This document shows, in pieces, positions 24,731 through 33,900 of a stretch of DNA of 64,000 nucleotides; the stretch's first letter is position 1, and every line of letters starts with the position of its first letter. The stretch is from Amycolatopsis sp. GTDB taxonomy: Bacteria; Actinomycetota; Actinomycetes; Mycobacteriales; Pseudonocardiaceae. Location of the stretch: positions 372,001-436,000 of the forward strand of contig NZ_JAODNM010000124.1 in the NCBI RefSeq assembly GCF_025464955.1. Direction: 5' to 3'. The notes beneath the pieces were generated by a model, which saw only the letters and a list, made by a program, of their open reading frames with translations, did no database searches and was not told the DNA's origin. The position numbers and the translations under genes are program-made.

Positions 24731-26217
24731 GCGGGCCCCAATCCCGTGAGGTCGAAGGACTCGCTGACCTGGTTCGCGGCGAACCCGGTCACCTTGGTCT
24801 TCGTCACGATCACGTTGGGGAACAGGAACAACCAGTCGGCGGCGGCGTCGGCGTTGATCGTTTTCGCCACCTGGCGCATGTCCGTGATCTGCTCCTGCAC
24901 GGTGCCGCTGTCGGCCTCCGCGAGCAGCTTCGTCACCGTCGGATTGTTGTAGCCCCAGTAGTACTTCGGCTTTCCGAACGTCGTGATGTCCCGCGCTTCG
25001 ACGTGCTGGATGATCGACAGGTCGTAGTCGTGATCGGTGAACACCTGCTTGAGCCACACGGCCGGGAAGTCGAGCGGCTCGATGTTCACCTTCACGCCGA
25101 CGTCGGCCAGTTGCGACGCCACCACCTGCGCCGCCGAGACCGCGTACGGCAGGTTCGGGATGCGCAGGCGCAGTGAGAGATTCGTCTGCCCGGCCGCGGC
25201 GAGCAACGCCTTCGCGCGCGCCGGATCGAACGGGTAGACCCCGGAAAGGTCCTGGTACCAGGGATCGGTCGGCGGGACCATGCTGCCGATCAACGTGCCG
25301 CGGCCGGCCCACGCCGTGTCGAGCAGCGCCTTCCGGTCGATCGCGTAGGTCAGCGCCTGCCGCACGCGGACGTCGTTCAGTGGTGCCTTCGCGTTGTTCA
25401 TCGCGAGCGTGACTTCGCTGTTCGTGGTGCCCTGGATGACGTCGAACCGCTTGTCGTTCTGGAACTGCGGGATGGAGTCCGGCGCGGTGATCGTCGAGAT
25501 GACGTCGATCCCGTTGCTCAGCAAGGCGTTGTTCAACGCCGTCGGGTCGGCGATGTACTTCAGGTAGACCGTCGAGTACGCCGGCTTGCGCCCCCAGTAC
25601 CCCGGGTTTTCGCGCAGCACGATCGAGTCCCCGCGACGACGGCTCGCGACGACGTACGGGCCGGTGCCGACCGGCTTGTTCACGAGGTCGGCGACCCCGG
25701 TCGGGCTGAACATCGCGCCGACGCGGGTGGTCAGGTTGAACAGCCAGTTGTTGCTCGGCTTGCTGAGCACGACCCGCGCGTGCGTCGGGGACACGACGTC
25801 GACGTGGTCGACGACGTCCATTTCGGACTTGATCGAGATCGTCCAGTCGGTCTTGACGCGCAAGAGCGAGAACTTGACGTCGGTGGCGGTGAACGGCGCG
25901 CCGTTGGAGAACTTCACCCCGGGCTGGAGCTGGAAGTCGTAGGTCTGGCGATCCGGGCTGACCGTCCACGAACTCGCCAGCAGGGGCACGATCTTGCCGG
26001 CGGAGTCGAGCTTCACCAAGCCCTCGTAGACGTTGTAGAGCAGCGCCTGCGGGATGGCGGCCCCGTCGGTCTTGGTGAAGTCGAAGTTCTGCGGCTCGGC
26101 GGTGAACCCGACCGTCAGCGAGTCCGGATCGCCGCTGACGATGGCACTCGAACCCGCCGAGCAGCCCGAAACCACAAGCAGCAGCGCAAGCGCGGCGACG
26201 TGAAGTCGGGCTTTCAT
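24727..26217 (-). CDS. ABC transporter substrate-binding lipoprotein (SBP family 5)
   Basis: The protein has 496 residues from ATG 26217, with GGGAGG just upstream. The lipobox VSGC places the lipidated Cys at residue 19. The SBP_bac_5 fold shows LYNVYEGLVKLD, YDFQLQPGVKFSNGAPFTATDVKFS, GTGPYVV and VRQALTYAIDRKAL. These receptors bind peptides, nickel chelates or other organic solutes outside the cell. Because an amidase and two dehydrogenases share the operon, a carboxamide or N-acyl compound is a better guess than a peptide. It is the first gene of the operon, under the operator at 26238. Confidence 0.9.
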   Translation of the reverse strand: MKARLHVAALALLLVVSGCSAGSSAIVSGDPDSLTVGFTAEPQNFDFTKTDGAAIPQALLYNVYEGLVKLDSAGKIVPLLASSWTVSPDRQTYDFQLQPGVKFSNGAPFTATDVKFSLLRVKTDWTISIKSEMDVVDHVDVVSPTHARVVLSKPSNNWLFNLTTRVGAMFSPTGVADLVNKPVGTGPYVVASRRRGDSIVLRENPGYWGRKPAYSTVYLKYIADPTALNNALLSNGIDVISTITAPDSIPQFQNDKRFDVIQGTTNSEVTLAMNNAKAPLNDVRVRQALTYAIDRKALLDTAWAGRGTLIGSMVPPTDPWYQDLSGVYPFDPARAKALLAAAGQTNLSLRLRIPNLPYAVSAAQVVASQLADVGVKVNIEPLDFPAVWLKQVFTDHDYDLSIIQHVEARDITTFGKPKYYWGYNNPTVTKLLAEADSGTVQEQITDMRQVAKTINADAAADWLFLFPNVIVTKTKVTGFAANQVSESFDLTGLGPA

Positions 26218-26237
26218 CCACCCTCCCGAGCGGTATG

Positions 26238-26250
26238 CTGGTCGGACCAG
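26238..26250. promoter_or_regulatory. FadR-type GntR operator
   Basis: CTGGTCGGACCAG is a perfect palindrome with one central base. It contains TGGTCGGACCA, the form bound by FadR-subfamily GntR regulators (TGGT...ACCA). It lies between the divergent importer operon and a FadR-type GntR gene, 21 bases from the first start codon. A TATGCT -10-like hexamer (26234-26239) overlaps it on the plus strand, consistent with autoregulation. Confidence 0.75.
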
Positions 26251-26300
26251 TAGCCAGAGGTTCGCACCACGCGCCGTCGTCGTCAAGGGGGCACCTCCCA

Positions 26301-27059
26301 ATGAGATTCGAACCGGTGGCCACCGTCCGGGCGTATGAGCGGGTGGTCCAGCAGATCGAAGAAGGCGTGTTCAGCGGCCTGTTGAAGCCCGGCGAGCGGC
26401 TTCCCGGCGAACGCGAACTGATGACGCAGTTCGGGGTCAGCCGGTCGACCATCCGTGAAGCTCTCCGCGTGCTGCAGGCCGCCGACATGATCCGCTCGAA
26501 ACCTGGCGACCCTCGTGGGCCGGAGGTGCTCGCCGCGTCCCCGGTCGCGCTCCACAAGTCGATGCACCGGCTCGCCCGCGCGGACCACCTCGGGCTCGCC
26601 GAGCTGTTGCAGTTCCGCATGGCGCTCGACGGCTCGGCTCACTTGCTGGCGGCGAAGCTGCGGACGGACGAGAACCTCGCCGATCTCGACGTCGCGTTCG
26701 CCGCCATGCGTGCGGGTCTCGACGTCGGGTACGCCGAGTTCAGCCGCGCCGACGTCGCGTTCCACGAAACGATCGCGCGCGCCACCGGGAACCCGTTGCT
26801 GGTGGTGTGCCTGGAAGTCGTCCGCGGGGTGGTCCTCGAACAGATCGAGGAGAGGCTCGCGCACGCGCAGGATCGCCCCACGCTGATGCGGACCTGGCTG
26901 ACGCACCACGGCGAGGTGCTCCAAGCGATCCGTGACGCCGACGGTATCCTCGCGTCGAAGCTGGCGCGGCGCGCACTGTACGACAACTACGCCGAGTACG
27001 TACCGCTGAACGAGCGAGCGCTTCTCCAACCGCTGCTCGAAGAGGCGGACATTGCGTAA
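26301..27059 (+). CDS. FadR/GntR-family transcriptional regulator
   Basis: The protein has 252 residues from ATG 26301. The N-terminal winged helix is clear (AYERVVQQIEEGVFSGLLKPGERLPGERELMTQFGVSRSTIREALRVLQ). The FCD ligand domain follows, with the metal/ligand residues of the family likely in DVAFHETIARATGN and THHGEVLQAIRD. FCD regulators sense small carboxylates. It is divergent from the importer-amidase operon and should bind the CTGGTC-G-GACCAG operator between them, being released by the imported compound or its acid product. Confidence 0.92.
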   Translation: MRFEPVATVRAYERVVQQIEEGVFSGLLKPGERLPGERELMTQFGVSRSTIREALRVLQAADMIRSKPGDPRGPEVLAASPVALHKSMHRLARADHLGLAELLQFRMALDGSAHLLAAKLRTDENLADLDVAFAAMRAGLDVGYAEFSRADVAFHETIARATGNPLLVVCLEVVRGVVLEQIEERLAHAQDRPTLMRTWLTHHGEVLQAIRDADGILASKLARRALYDNYAEYVPLNERALLQPLLEEADIA

Positions 27060-27119
27060 CGCGGGCGATCCGGGCGCCGACTTCTTTTAGACTCGCCGCA
27101 TCGGCTGGCAGGAGAAGTC

Positions 27120-28172
27120 ATGAGCAGTCCCGAGCTCGCGCCCCAGGGCGTCGGCCTCTGCCTGTCCGGTGGCGGATACCGCGCGATGCTGTTCCACACC
27201 GGGGCGTTGCTGCGTCTGAACGAACTCGGCTGGCTGCCGAAGTTGAGTTGCGTTTCGAGTGTCTCCGGCGGATCCATCGCGGCCGGCGTGCTCGCGCACG
27301 CGTGGGGAAAGCTCGCCTTCACCGCCGAAGGGGTCGCGCAGAACTTCGCCGACGAGGTCATCGCGCCGCTGCGCAAACTCGCGAGCACGCGGGTGGACGT
27401 CCCGGTGATCCTCAGCGGCATGGTCAAACCGTGGCGCAGTGTCGGCGAAGAACTGGCCGCCGCGTACGCCCGGCATCTGTTCGGCGACGTCCTGCTCGAG
27501 GAACTCGATCCGAACGGCCCGCAGTTCGTCTTCACCGCGACGAATCTGCAGAACGGCGAGCTGTGGTGGTTCTTCCGCCAGGACGGCCCGTCCAGCCGGG
27601 TCGCGCTCGCCACCGCGGTCGCCGCATCGTCGGCGTTCCCGCCGTTCATGTCGCCCGTGCTGATCGACGACCCGTTGCGGCCGGGCACCGGCGAGAAGAT
27701 CGTCCTCAGTGACGCCGGCGTCTACGACAACCTGGGCCTCGACCCGGTCGAAGGGCAGTACGCGACGGTTCTGGTCAGTGACGCGGGCAAGAAGATGAAC
27801 CGGACCGGGCGGGTGCACCGGAGCTGGCCGCTTCAGGTGCTGCGGGTCCTCGACATCGCCGACGACCAGGTTCGCGAACTCCGCACCGGGGCGCTGCTGC
27901 AGTCCTATGTGGAAAAGGACTTCGCGGGAACGTACTGGGGCAGCTACAGCGACATCACGCACTTCGGCCTGCCTGACGCCTTGCCGGCTCCGGTGGACAA
28001 GACCACCCGGCTGGCCGACACGAAGACCAGGCTGACGGCGATGCCGGACGAGGTCCAGGAGCACCTGATCAACTGGGGCTACGCGGTATGCGACGCCGGC
28101 ATGCGCCGCTGGGTCACCCCGACTTCGCCCGCCCCCGCGGCGTATCCGTACCCGGCTGTCGGCGTCGGCTGA
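27120..28172 (+). CDS. Patatin-like phospholipase
   Basis: The protein has 350 residues. The oxyanion segment LCLSGGGYRAMLFHTGAL and the nucleophile elbow (VSSVSGGSIAAG, Ser at about residue 49) are clear; the usual first Gly of GxSxG is Ser here. The catalytic Asp is in VLSDAGVYDNLG. There is no signal peptide or membrane segment, so this is a cytosolic acyl hydrolase. It stands alone, 60 bases after the GntR gene, and ends at a family A repeat. Bacterial patatins serve in lipid turnover, in toxins and as conflict-system effectors; nothing nearby supports the last. Confidence 0.88.
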   Translation: MSSPELAPQGVGLCLSGGGYRAMLFHTGALLRLNELGWLPKLSCVSSVSGGSIAAGVLAHAWGKLAFTAEGVAQNFADEVIAPLRKLASTRVDVPVILSGMVKPWRSVGEELAAAYARHLFGDVLLEELDPNGPQFVFTATNLQNGELWWFFRQDGPSSRVALATAVAASSAFPPFMSPVLIDDPLRPGTGEKIVLSDAGVYDNLGLDPVEGQYATVLVSDAGKKMNRTGRVHRSWPLQVLRVLDIADDQVRELRTGALLQSYVEKDFAGTYWGSYSDITHFGLPDALPAPVDKTTRLADTKTRLTAMPDEVQEHLINWGYAVCDAGMRRWVTPTSPAPAAYPYPAVGVG

Positions 28173-28182
28173 GGTGCAAAAA

Positions 28183-28248
28183 CCCTCAGGGCCACCCCGG
28201 TGGCTTCCAACGCCAAGGCGGTGGCCGCCATCAGGATGGCCCTGAGGG
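28183..28248 (-). repeat. Family A palindromic repeat, copy 2
   Basis: Read on the minus strand it starts CCCTCAGGGCCATCCTGATGG, continues close to copy 3 (55781-55856) and ends GGGTGGCCCTGAGGGTTTTT. It follows the sortase gene stop on that strand and ends in a T-run, so it can act as a terminator for the sortase operon. Confidence 0.8.
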
Positions 28249-28262
28249 AGCTTGCGACGACG

Positions 28263-28877
28263 TCAGGCGAGATTCGCGTAGACGACGATGTTGTCTTGGT
28301 AGCTGTGCGCGGCGTGGTCGAAAACGCCGCCGCAGGTGATCAGCCGCAGCTGCGGCTTGGTGGTGTTGCCGAACACCGCGTCCTGCGGGAAGTTGTCCTT
28401 CGGAACCTCGGTCTTGTGGTCGACGACAAACTTCTCCTGCTTGCCGTCACTGCGGTCGACCAGGATCTCGTCGCCCGCCGCCAGTTTCTTGAGGTTGAAG
28501 AACACGCCTTCCTGCTTGTTGCCGTCGACGTGGCCCAGGATGATCGCGGGCCCGACGTTGCCGGGCACCGGGGAAAGCTGGTACCAGGCGGCCTGCATCG
28601 GCTTGTTCGCGCTCGGCACCGCGATGTTGCCGCTCGCGTCCAGCGCGATGGAGATCAACGACGAGTCCGCGCCGATCTTCGGCACCCGGACCCGGGTCGG
28701 CCGCAGCCCGCTGAACGGCTTGGTGACCGGAGCGTCGGCGGCAGCCGCGTTGTCACCCGCGGCGGGAGCCGCCGCCGGTGCCGCCGCCGGGTCCGACGAC
28801 GAGCAGCCCGCTAACGCAACGGAAGCCAGCAGTGCGACCGCGACGACCGCGCCCTGGTTACGAATCGACAAGGACAT
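28263..28877 (-). CDS. Class F sortase, lipoprotein-type N-terminus
   Basis: The protein has 204 residues with the lipobox VALAGC (Cys25), then an Ala/Pro linker and a sortase domain from about residue 58 (PTRVRVPKIGADSSLI). Catalytic His116 (IILGHVDG) and Cys182 (LRLITCGG) are present. No Arg follows Cys182: the stretch after it (GGVFDHAAHSYQDNIVVYANLA) has none, although sortases normally use a downstream Arg. Sortases cleave an LPxTG-like signal and transfer the protein to the envelope. The gene starts four bases after a secreted protein whose C-terminus carries APETG, its likely partner. Confidence 0.85.
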   Translation of the reverse strand: MSLSIRNQGAVVAVALLASVALAGCSSSDPAAAPAAAPAAGDNAAAADAPVTKPFSGLRPTRVRVPKIGADSSLISIALDASGNIAVPSANKPMQAAWYQLSPVPGNVGPAIILGHVDGNKQEGVFFNLKKLAAGDEILVDRSDGKQEKFVVDHKTEVPKDNFPQDAVFGNTTKPQLRLITCGGVFDHAAHSYQDNIVVYANLA

Positions 28878-28881
28878 CGAT

Positions 28882-29631
28882 TCAGGCCATTCCGCCGAAG
28901 CCGGTTTCGGGCGCCTTGACCGGGCGGACGACCTGCTGCGGACCGCTCGGGGTGGAGCTGCCGACGGGCTTCACGGGGCACGTGACCGTGCCACCGCTGG
29001 GCGGCGTCGTGTCACTCGTCGGCGCGGCCGTGGTCGTGTCGCTGGGCGGCGTGGTCGCGCTCGAGGACGGCGACTCGCTGGTGCTGGGGGTGTCGGTTGG
29101 CGAAGTCGCGCTCGAGGTGGGCGTCTCGCTCGACGTGGGGGTGTCGCTCGTCGTCGGCTTTGCGCTGGTGGTCGTCGTGTCGCTCGGCGTCGTGTCCGAA
29201 GTGGACGGCGTCGTCACGGTCGTCGACGGGGTGGTCGGCTTCGTCTTCGTCGGGCGGGTGGGCTTGGTCGGGTGACCGCCACCGCCGCAGTGCCAGGAGA
29301 CGCTGGGCTCGTTCTTCTTGAAGGACTTGGTCCCGTGGAAGCGGACCTTGGCTTCCCAGCTCCGGGAGTCCTCCGAGGCCTGGAACACCGTGCCGACGAT
29401 CTCGAAGTCGGCCGAAGCGAGGTCGAGCGGTTCACCGGCGGTGGAGTTGATGCGCAGCATGCCGTAGCCGCCACCGATGTCGACACCGGTCGCGGTGTTG
29501 TCGGTGAACGCGCTGACCGACACCGACGGAGCGTTGTACTGGTCCGCGGCGGACGCGGCAGGGATGAAGGAGAGGGGAATGGCGACGCTGGCGAGAACAG
29601 CGACGGCCAGGCGACCCAATGGTTTCCTCAA
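28882..29631 (-). CDS. Secreted Ser/Thr/Pro-rich protein with C-terminal APETG, probable sortase partner
   Basis: I start at TTG 29631 with GGAG seven bases upstream; this begins just before a good signal peptide (RKPLGRLAVAVLASVAIPLSFIPAASA). The frame stays open to 29724. A folded domain of about 90 residues follows, including VDIGGGYGMLRINS and WEAKVRFHGTKSF. Then comes a linker of about 100 residues almost wholly Thr, Ser, Pro and Asp, a likely O-glycosylated stalk. The extreme C-terminus is VKAPETGFGGMA. APETG resembles a sortase sorting motif, but no hydrophobic segment or basic tail follows it. The sortase gene begins four bases downstream. Confidence 0.75.
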   Translation of the reverse strand: MRKPLGRLAVAVLASVAIPLSFIPAASAADQYNAPSVSVSAFTDNTATGVDIGGGYGMLRINSTAGEPLDLASADFEIVGTVFQASEDSRSWEAKVRFHGTKSFKKNEPSVSWHCGGGGHPTKPTRPTKTKPTTPSTTVTTPSTSDTTPSDTTTTSAKPTTSDTPTSSETPTSSATSPTDTPSTSESPSSSATTPPSDTTTAAPTSDTTPPSGGTVTCPVKPVGSSTPSGPQQVVRPVKAPETGFGGMA

Positions 29632-29809
29632 GACGAACTCCAGGATTCCTCGATACGCACGGTTAGATATCCAGCTCGATACGTTCGAGTGGACGACCCA
29701 CGTATGGGTGAGGGCGCAGATCATGCCGTACCCAGAATGGTGCCCTTAACTCAGGGCCACCAAAGTGGTGCCCCGAAAGGGGAAACTGGCTCCGAAGTGG
29801 ACCGGGGTT

Positions 29810-30868
29810 TCAGCCCAATGCCTGGTAGAGGTCCTCGAGAAGATCATCCGGGTCCTCGAGACCGACGCTGAACCTGATCAATCCGGCCGGCACGTGCGCG
29901 TCACCGGACAACCCGGCCCGCCGCTCGACAAGGCTCTCGACCCCGCCGAGACTCGTCGCGCTCCGCACAAGTCGTAGCGCTCCGCAAACCTTGTCGGCTT
30001 CCTCGGCACCGGCCAGTTCGAACGCGATCATGATGCCCTCGCCCGGATAACGGACCTCGGTGACAGCCGGATGTTCCGCCAGCCGGGGCGCGAGCCACGC
30101 CGCGGTTTTCGACTGTTCCGCGAGCCGGACGTGCAATGTGCGCAAGCCGCGCAGGGCCAACCACGCCTCGAGCGCACCCGGCGTCGCCCCGCCCCGCGTG
30201 CGGGAATCCCGGAGCTCGTCCGCGATTCCTTTATCGGACGCAATTGTCAGACCCAGGAGGAGATCACTGTGCCCGCCGATGAGTTTCGTCGCGCTGTGCA
30301 CCACGATGTCCGCGCCCATGCTCAGCGGCTGCTGCCCGAGCGGGGTCGCGAAAGTGTTGTCGACGACCACCTTCGGCCGATGCGGACGCCCGGCCGCACC
30401 GGCGGATATCGCCGCGATGTCCATCAGGTGCAGCGTCGGGTTGGTCGGCGATTCGAGCCAGAGCAGGTCGGCGTCGGCCGTCGCGGCGACCCACGCGTCG
30501 ACGTCGTCGGGCGCCAGCTCGGTGACGACGAGCCGCCCGATCTTGTGCGCATGCGCCAGCAGCCCGCGGTTCCCGGCGTAACTGAACGTCGGAACGACGA
30601 CGCGCGCGCCGACCGGCAGGATGTCGACCACCGCGGCCAGCGTCGCGATCCCCGAAGCGAACGCCGTCGCATGGCCGCCTTCCAGCGCGCCGATGGCCTC
30701 TTCGAGGGCCTCCCAGGTCGGCGTGCCGTCCTGGCGGGAGTACGCGCGATCCCCACCGGCGCCGAACGTGCTCGCCGGCACGATCGGCACGTTCATCGGC
30801 TCGCCGGGCCCGTCGGGCCGGCCCGCCGCGACGGCGCGGGTACGGGATGACCAGTTGTTGTTGTCCAC
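29810..30868 (-). CDS. PLP-dependent trans-sulfuration enzyme (cystathionine gamma-synthase/lyase family)
   Basis: The protein has 352 residues from GTG 30868. Family features are ASTFGAGGDRAYSRQDGTPTWEALE, the SGIATLAA PLP-phosphate segment, VVVDNTFATPLGQQPL and the Schiff-base Lys in VVHSATKLIGGHSD. The C-terminal SLGGVESLVERRAG and GLIRFSVGLEDPDDL are typical. It is slightly shorter than the usual 380-400 residues. It should act on cystathionine, O-acyl-homoserine or a similar substrate; lyase and synthase cannot be separated here. It stands alone. Confidence 0.9.
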   Translation of the reverse strand: MDNNNWSSRTRAVAAGRPDGPGEPMNVPIVPASTFGAGGDRAYSRQDGTPTWEALEEAIGALEGGHATAFASGIATLAAVVDILPVGARVVVPTFSYAGNRGLLAHAHKIGRLVVTELAPDDVDAWVAATADADLLWLESPTNPTLHLMDIAAISAGAAGRPHRPKVVVDNTFATPLGQQPLSMGADIVVHSATKLIGGHSDLLLGLTIASDKGIADELRDSRTRGGATPGALEAWLALRGLRTLHVRLAEQSKTAAWLAPRLAEHPAVTEVRYPGEGIMIAFELAGAEEADKVCGALRLVRSATSLGGVESLVERRAGLSGDAHVPAGLIRFSVGLEDPDDLLEDLYQALG

Positions 30869-30891
30869 GCCGTCACGGTAGCGCGGCTAGG

Positions 30892-30950
30892 ACTCGTGAG
30901 TGTTCCGGCCGGTTAGAACCAGGTTAGAACCGGCCGGAACACTCACGAGT
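30892..30950. repeat. Family B palindromic element, complete copy
   Basis: Arms 30892-30914 and 30928-30950 are 23-bp perfect inverted repeats (ACTCGTGAGTGTTCCGGCC... and complement) around a 13-base loop. A direct repeat GGTTAGAACC occurs at 30911 and 30922. It lies between the 5' end of the PLP enzyme gene and the 3' end of the penicillin acylase gene, so it can terminate the latter only if read from the plus side; it is not an ordinary terminator by position. Confidence 0.85.
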
Positions 30951-30976
30951 TGTCTACCTGCGGAAACGTCATCCTT

Positions 30977-33900
30977 CTACTGTGCGTAGACCTGGAACTC
31001 GTAGAGCGAGTAGCCGTACTTGGTTCCGCGCTGCACGCCCGCCATCCGGACGAACCTGGCGCTCGTCGTGGCGAAGGCGACGTTGTCCTGCCCGCCGTCA
31101 CCGTCCACGACGGACACCGCGTCCCGCCAGGTGACACCGTCCGCGGAGACCTGGATCTTGTATGACTTTCCGTACGCCGACTCCCAGTTCAAGATCACCC
31201 GCGAAACCGGCTGCACCGAACCGAGGTCCACGGTGACCGACTGGTTGTCGCTCCAGTCGCTGGCCCAGCGGGTGGCGCTGTCGGCGTCGACGGCGTTGGC
31301 CGCCGGCGAGGGGTACCCGCCGGTTTCCGCGCTGGTGGCGGTCACCGGCTTGTTCGCGGCCAGGTTGGCCACGTTGTTCCCGCGCTTGGCCGGGTATTCG
31401 ACGACCTGCTGGAAGGTCGGGCGGTTCTGCCAGCTGATCTTGTCCTGCGTGACGCCGCCGAGCGGGGTCTGGATGATCGAGTCGGCACACCACTGGTCAC
31501 CGGCCGTGCAGCTCGCGTCGCCCGGGTAGATCGCGGTCGCGGGTTGCGCCGCCGCCGAGGTCAGGGAGTTGAGCAACACCGTGCGGCAGGCCGTCAGGTC
31601 GCCGCCACCGCAGAACTTCGCGCCGAGCGGACCCTGTTCCGTGGCACCGAGAACAGACCGGATGTCCTTGTCGACATATCCCCACCAGCCGTGCTGGAAC
31701 GAGGAACCCGAATGCGGCTGGCCGACGTGTTTGCCGGGGATCTCCTGCTGCCAGCCCGAAGGCGACTCGTTGATCTGCAGCACGTTGGTCATCGCGGTGA
31801 ACGCCGTGCCGCCCATCCCCGGTTTGAACTCCGCGGTGACCAGCTGCGGCCACCAGGCGTCGAGGATCCTGATCGCGTCCGCGTCGGAGTAGGCCTTGCT
31901 GCCCGGGGTGGTCTCCTTGCGCTTGCCGCCGTTGGTCAGCCAGGTCTGCAGTTTCGTGACGGCGTCGAGCGCGGCGCCGGTGACCGGCGTTTTGTTGATC
32001 ACCTGCAGCAGCTCGGGCAGGACCCGTTCGGCGCGGAGGTCGGTCAGCGCCGCGTCCTCCATCGCCTGGTCCAGGTTCACCCTGGTCACCTTGGTGCCAC
32101 TGGTGATCAGCTTCTTGACGCGGCTGTCCAGCAGGTCGGCCCGGTGCACGGACGACTTGTCCGCGCCGCCGGAGGCGTACCCGTTGGCCTGGGCGTTGTT
32201 CCAGCTGACGTAGTAGTCCTGGTTGATCGACTGCGGGTGCTGGGCGGGCGGGGTGTAGTTCGCCTGGTTCCCGTCAGGGTTCCAGCCCTGCCAGTCGAAC
32301 CCGGCGTTCGCCGCGACCGGCATGGACGGGTCGACGTTCGGGTTGCGGACCGGGTTCGCGCCCGAGTTGTAGTACGCGATGTCCTTGGAGTCGGCGTAGA
32401 ACCAGTTGAAGGTGAAGTTGACGTCCTGCGCGGCCTTTTCGAAGTCCGCCGCCGAGTGGATGACGCCGGGGTCGTTGAACTCCTGGAAACCGATCAGCGA
32501 GTCGACCTCGTGGAAGTAGCTCGACCGCAGCGCCGAGTAGGCGACCGGTTTACCGCCGACCGTCGCCCGGCTGGTCACCGGCCCGTATTTCGTCCGGTAG
32601 CTGCGGAGCGTGTACGAACCGGCAGCCGTCGAGTCGGCGACCGTCGACGTCCACGCGTCCTGCCGTTCGACGATGTCCATCGGCACGCACTGGCCGTTGT
32701 AGAGGTAGTAGTTGGAGTCCTTTGTGGCCGGCTTCCCGCTCGGGTCGCACAGGGTGACCGCGAAGGTGTCGATGATGTCCTGCGCGGCCGAAGTCGCGCT
32801 CCACGAGTAGTCCTGGCCGCGACCGAGCAGCACGTAGAAGCTGAGACCGGCGAAGGACGCGCCCCGCGAGCTGATGCCCGGGCCCTGGAGCTCCTCCAGC
32901 ATCAGCAGTTGCGGAGCGAAGTAGCCGGTCTGCGGGCCGAAGACGGCGACCGGGTGCCCGCTGGCGGTCTTGCTGCCGTTCACCACCAGCGCGTTCGACA
33001 TCCCGTGCTTCTCGGACAGCAGGTTGTCCGGCAGGACGCCGTTGTCGAACATGCCCTTCGCCGCGTCGAGGTTCGGCGTGCCGTCGGGGTTCGTGGTGGA
33101 CGTCGCCGTCACGGGCGGCGCCTTGACCGCCTGCGTCGAGGTGGCCGAGCCGGTCGGGTTGAACACCAGCTGCTGGTCGGTCACCGAACCGGGATCGGGC
33201 ATCGCCGCGCCCTGCGGGTTCGCCGGCGTCTTGCCGTAGTTGAAGGTCTGGCCGTTGTGGAGCGTCTTGATGGCTTCGGGGTCGTCCTGGGACTGGAGGC
33301 TCTGCCACACCTTCTCGCCCTGCGCGAGGCCGTACTGCTCCTGGATGGCGAGCTTGGCGACAGCGTTCTGCACCTCGCCGCCACCGCCCGCGCCGAACTG
33401 CGCGCCGACCACGGAAGCGAGCACGACGAGGTCAGTCAGCTTGAACGGGTCGATCGTGCCGGCGTTGGTGATCGCGTCGATATGCCCGGTGAGGACGTAC
33501 TCACCGGGGAAGGTCCGGCCGTTGTGCGACTGGACGATGTACGCGTTGATGCCGTCGATGTAGGCCTGCGCGTCGGCGAGGCCCTGCGCGCCGGCGGGCC
33601 CGCTGGCGGCCATCTTGTCGACCTGCTGCTGGAGCTCGGGCTCGGTGTACGGCGCCGCGGCGAAGAACTGCTGCTCGAGCGCGCGGTTGGCGGGCGCGCC
33701 GCCGGCGAACGGCGACAACTGGCCGCGGCCGACGTGCCGCAGCACGTCCATCAGCCAGAGGCGGTCCTGCCCGGCGGCGTAACCCGCACCGTACTCGGTG
33801 CCCGATCGGGTGGTGCCCTGGATGTGCGGCGATCCGGTCGCCTTGTCCCGGGTGATCGTGACGTCGGCGCGCGGCTGGATCGCGCTCTCCACCTGGTCGG

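Noticed and set aside
23787..26620. Continuous 944-codon minus-strand frame through the substrate-binding gene into DppB
   Set aside because: Only the last 314 codons are DppB; the upstream part lies over the binding-protein gene in another frame and is not protein-like.
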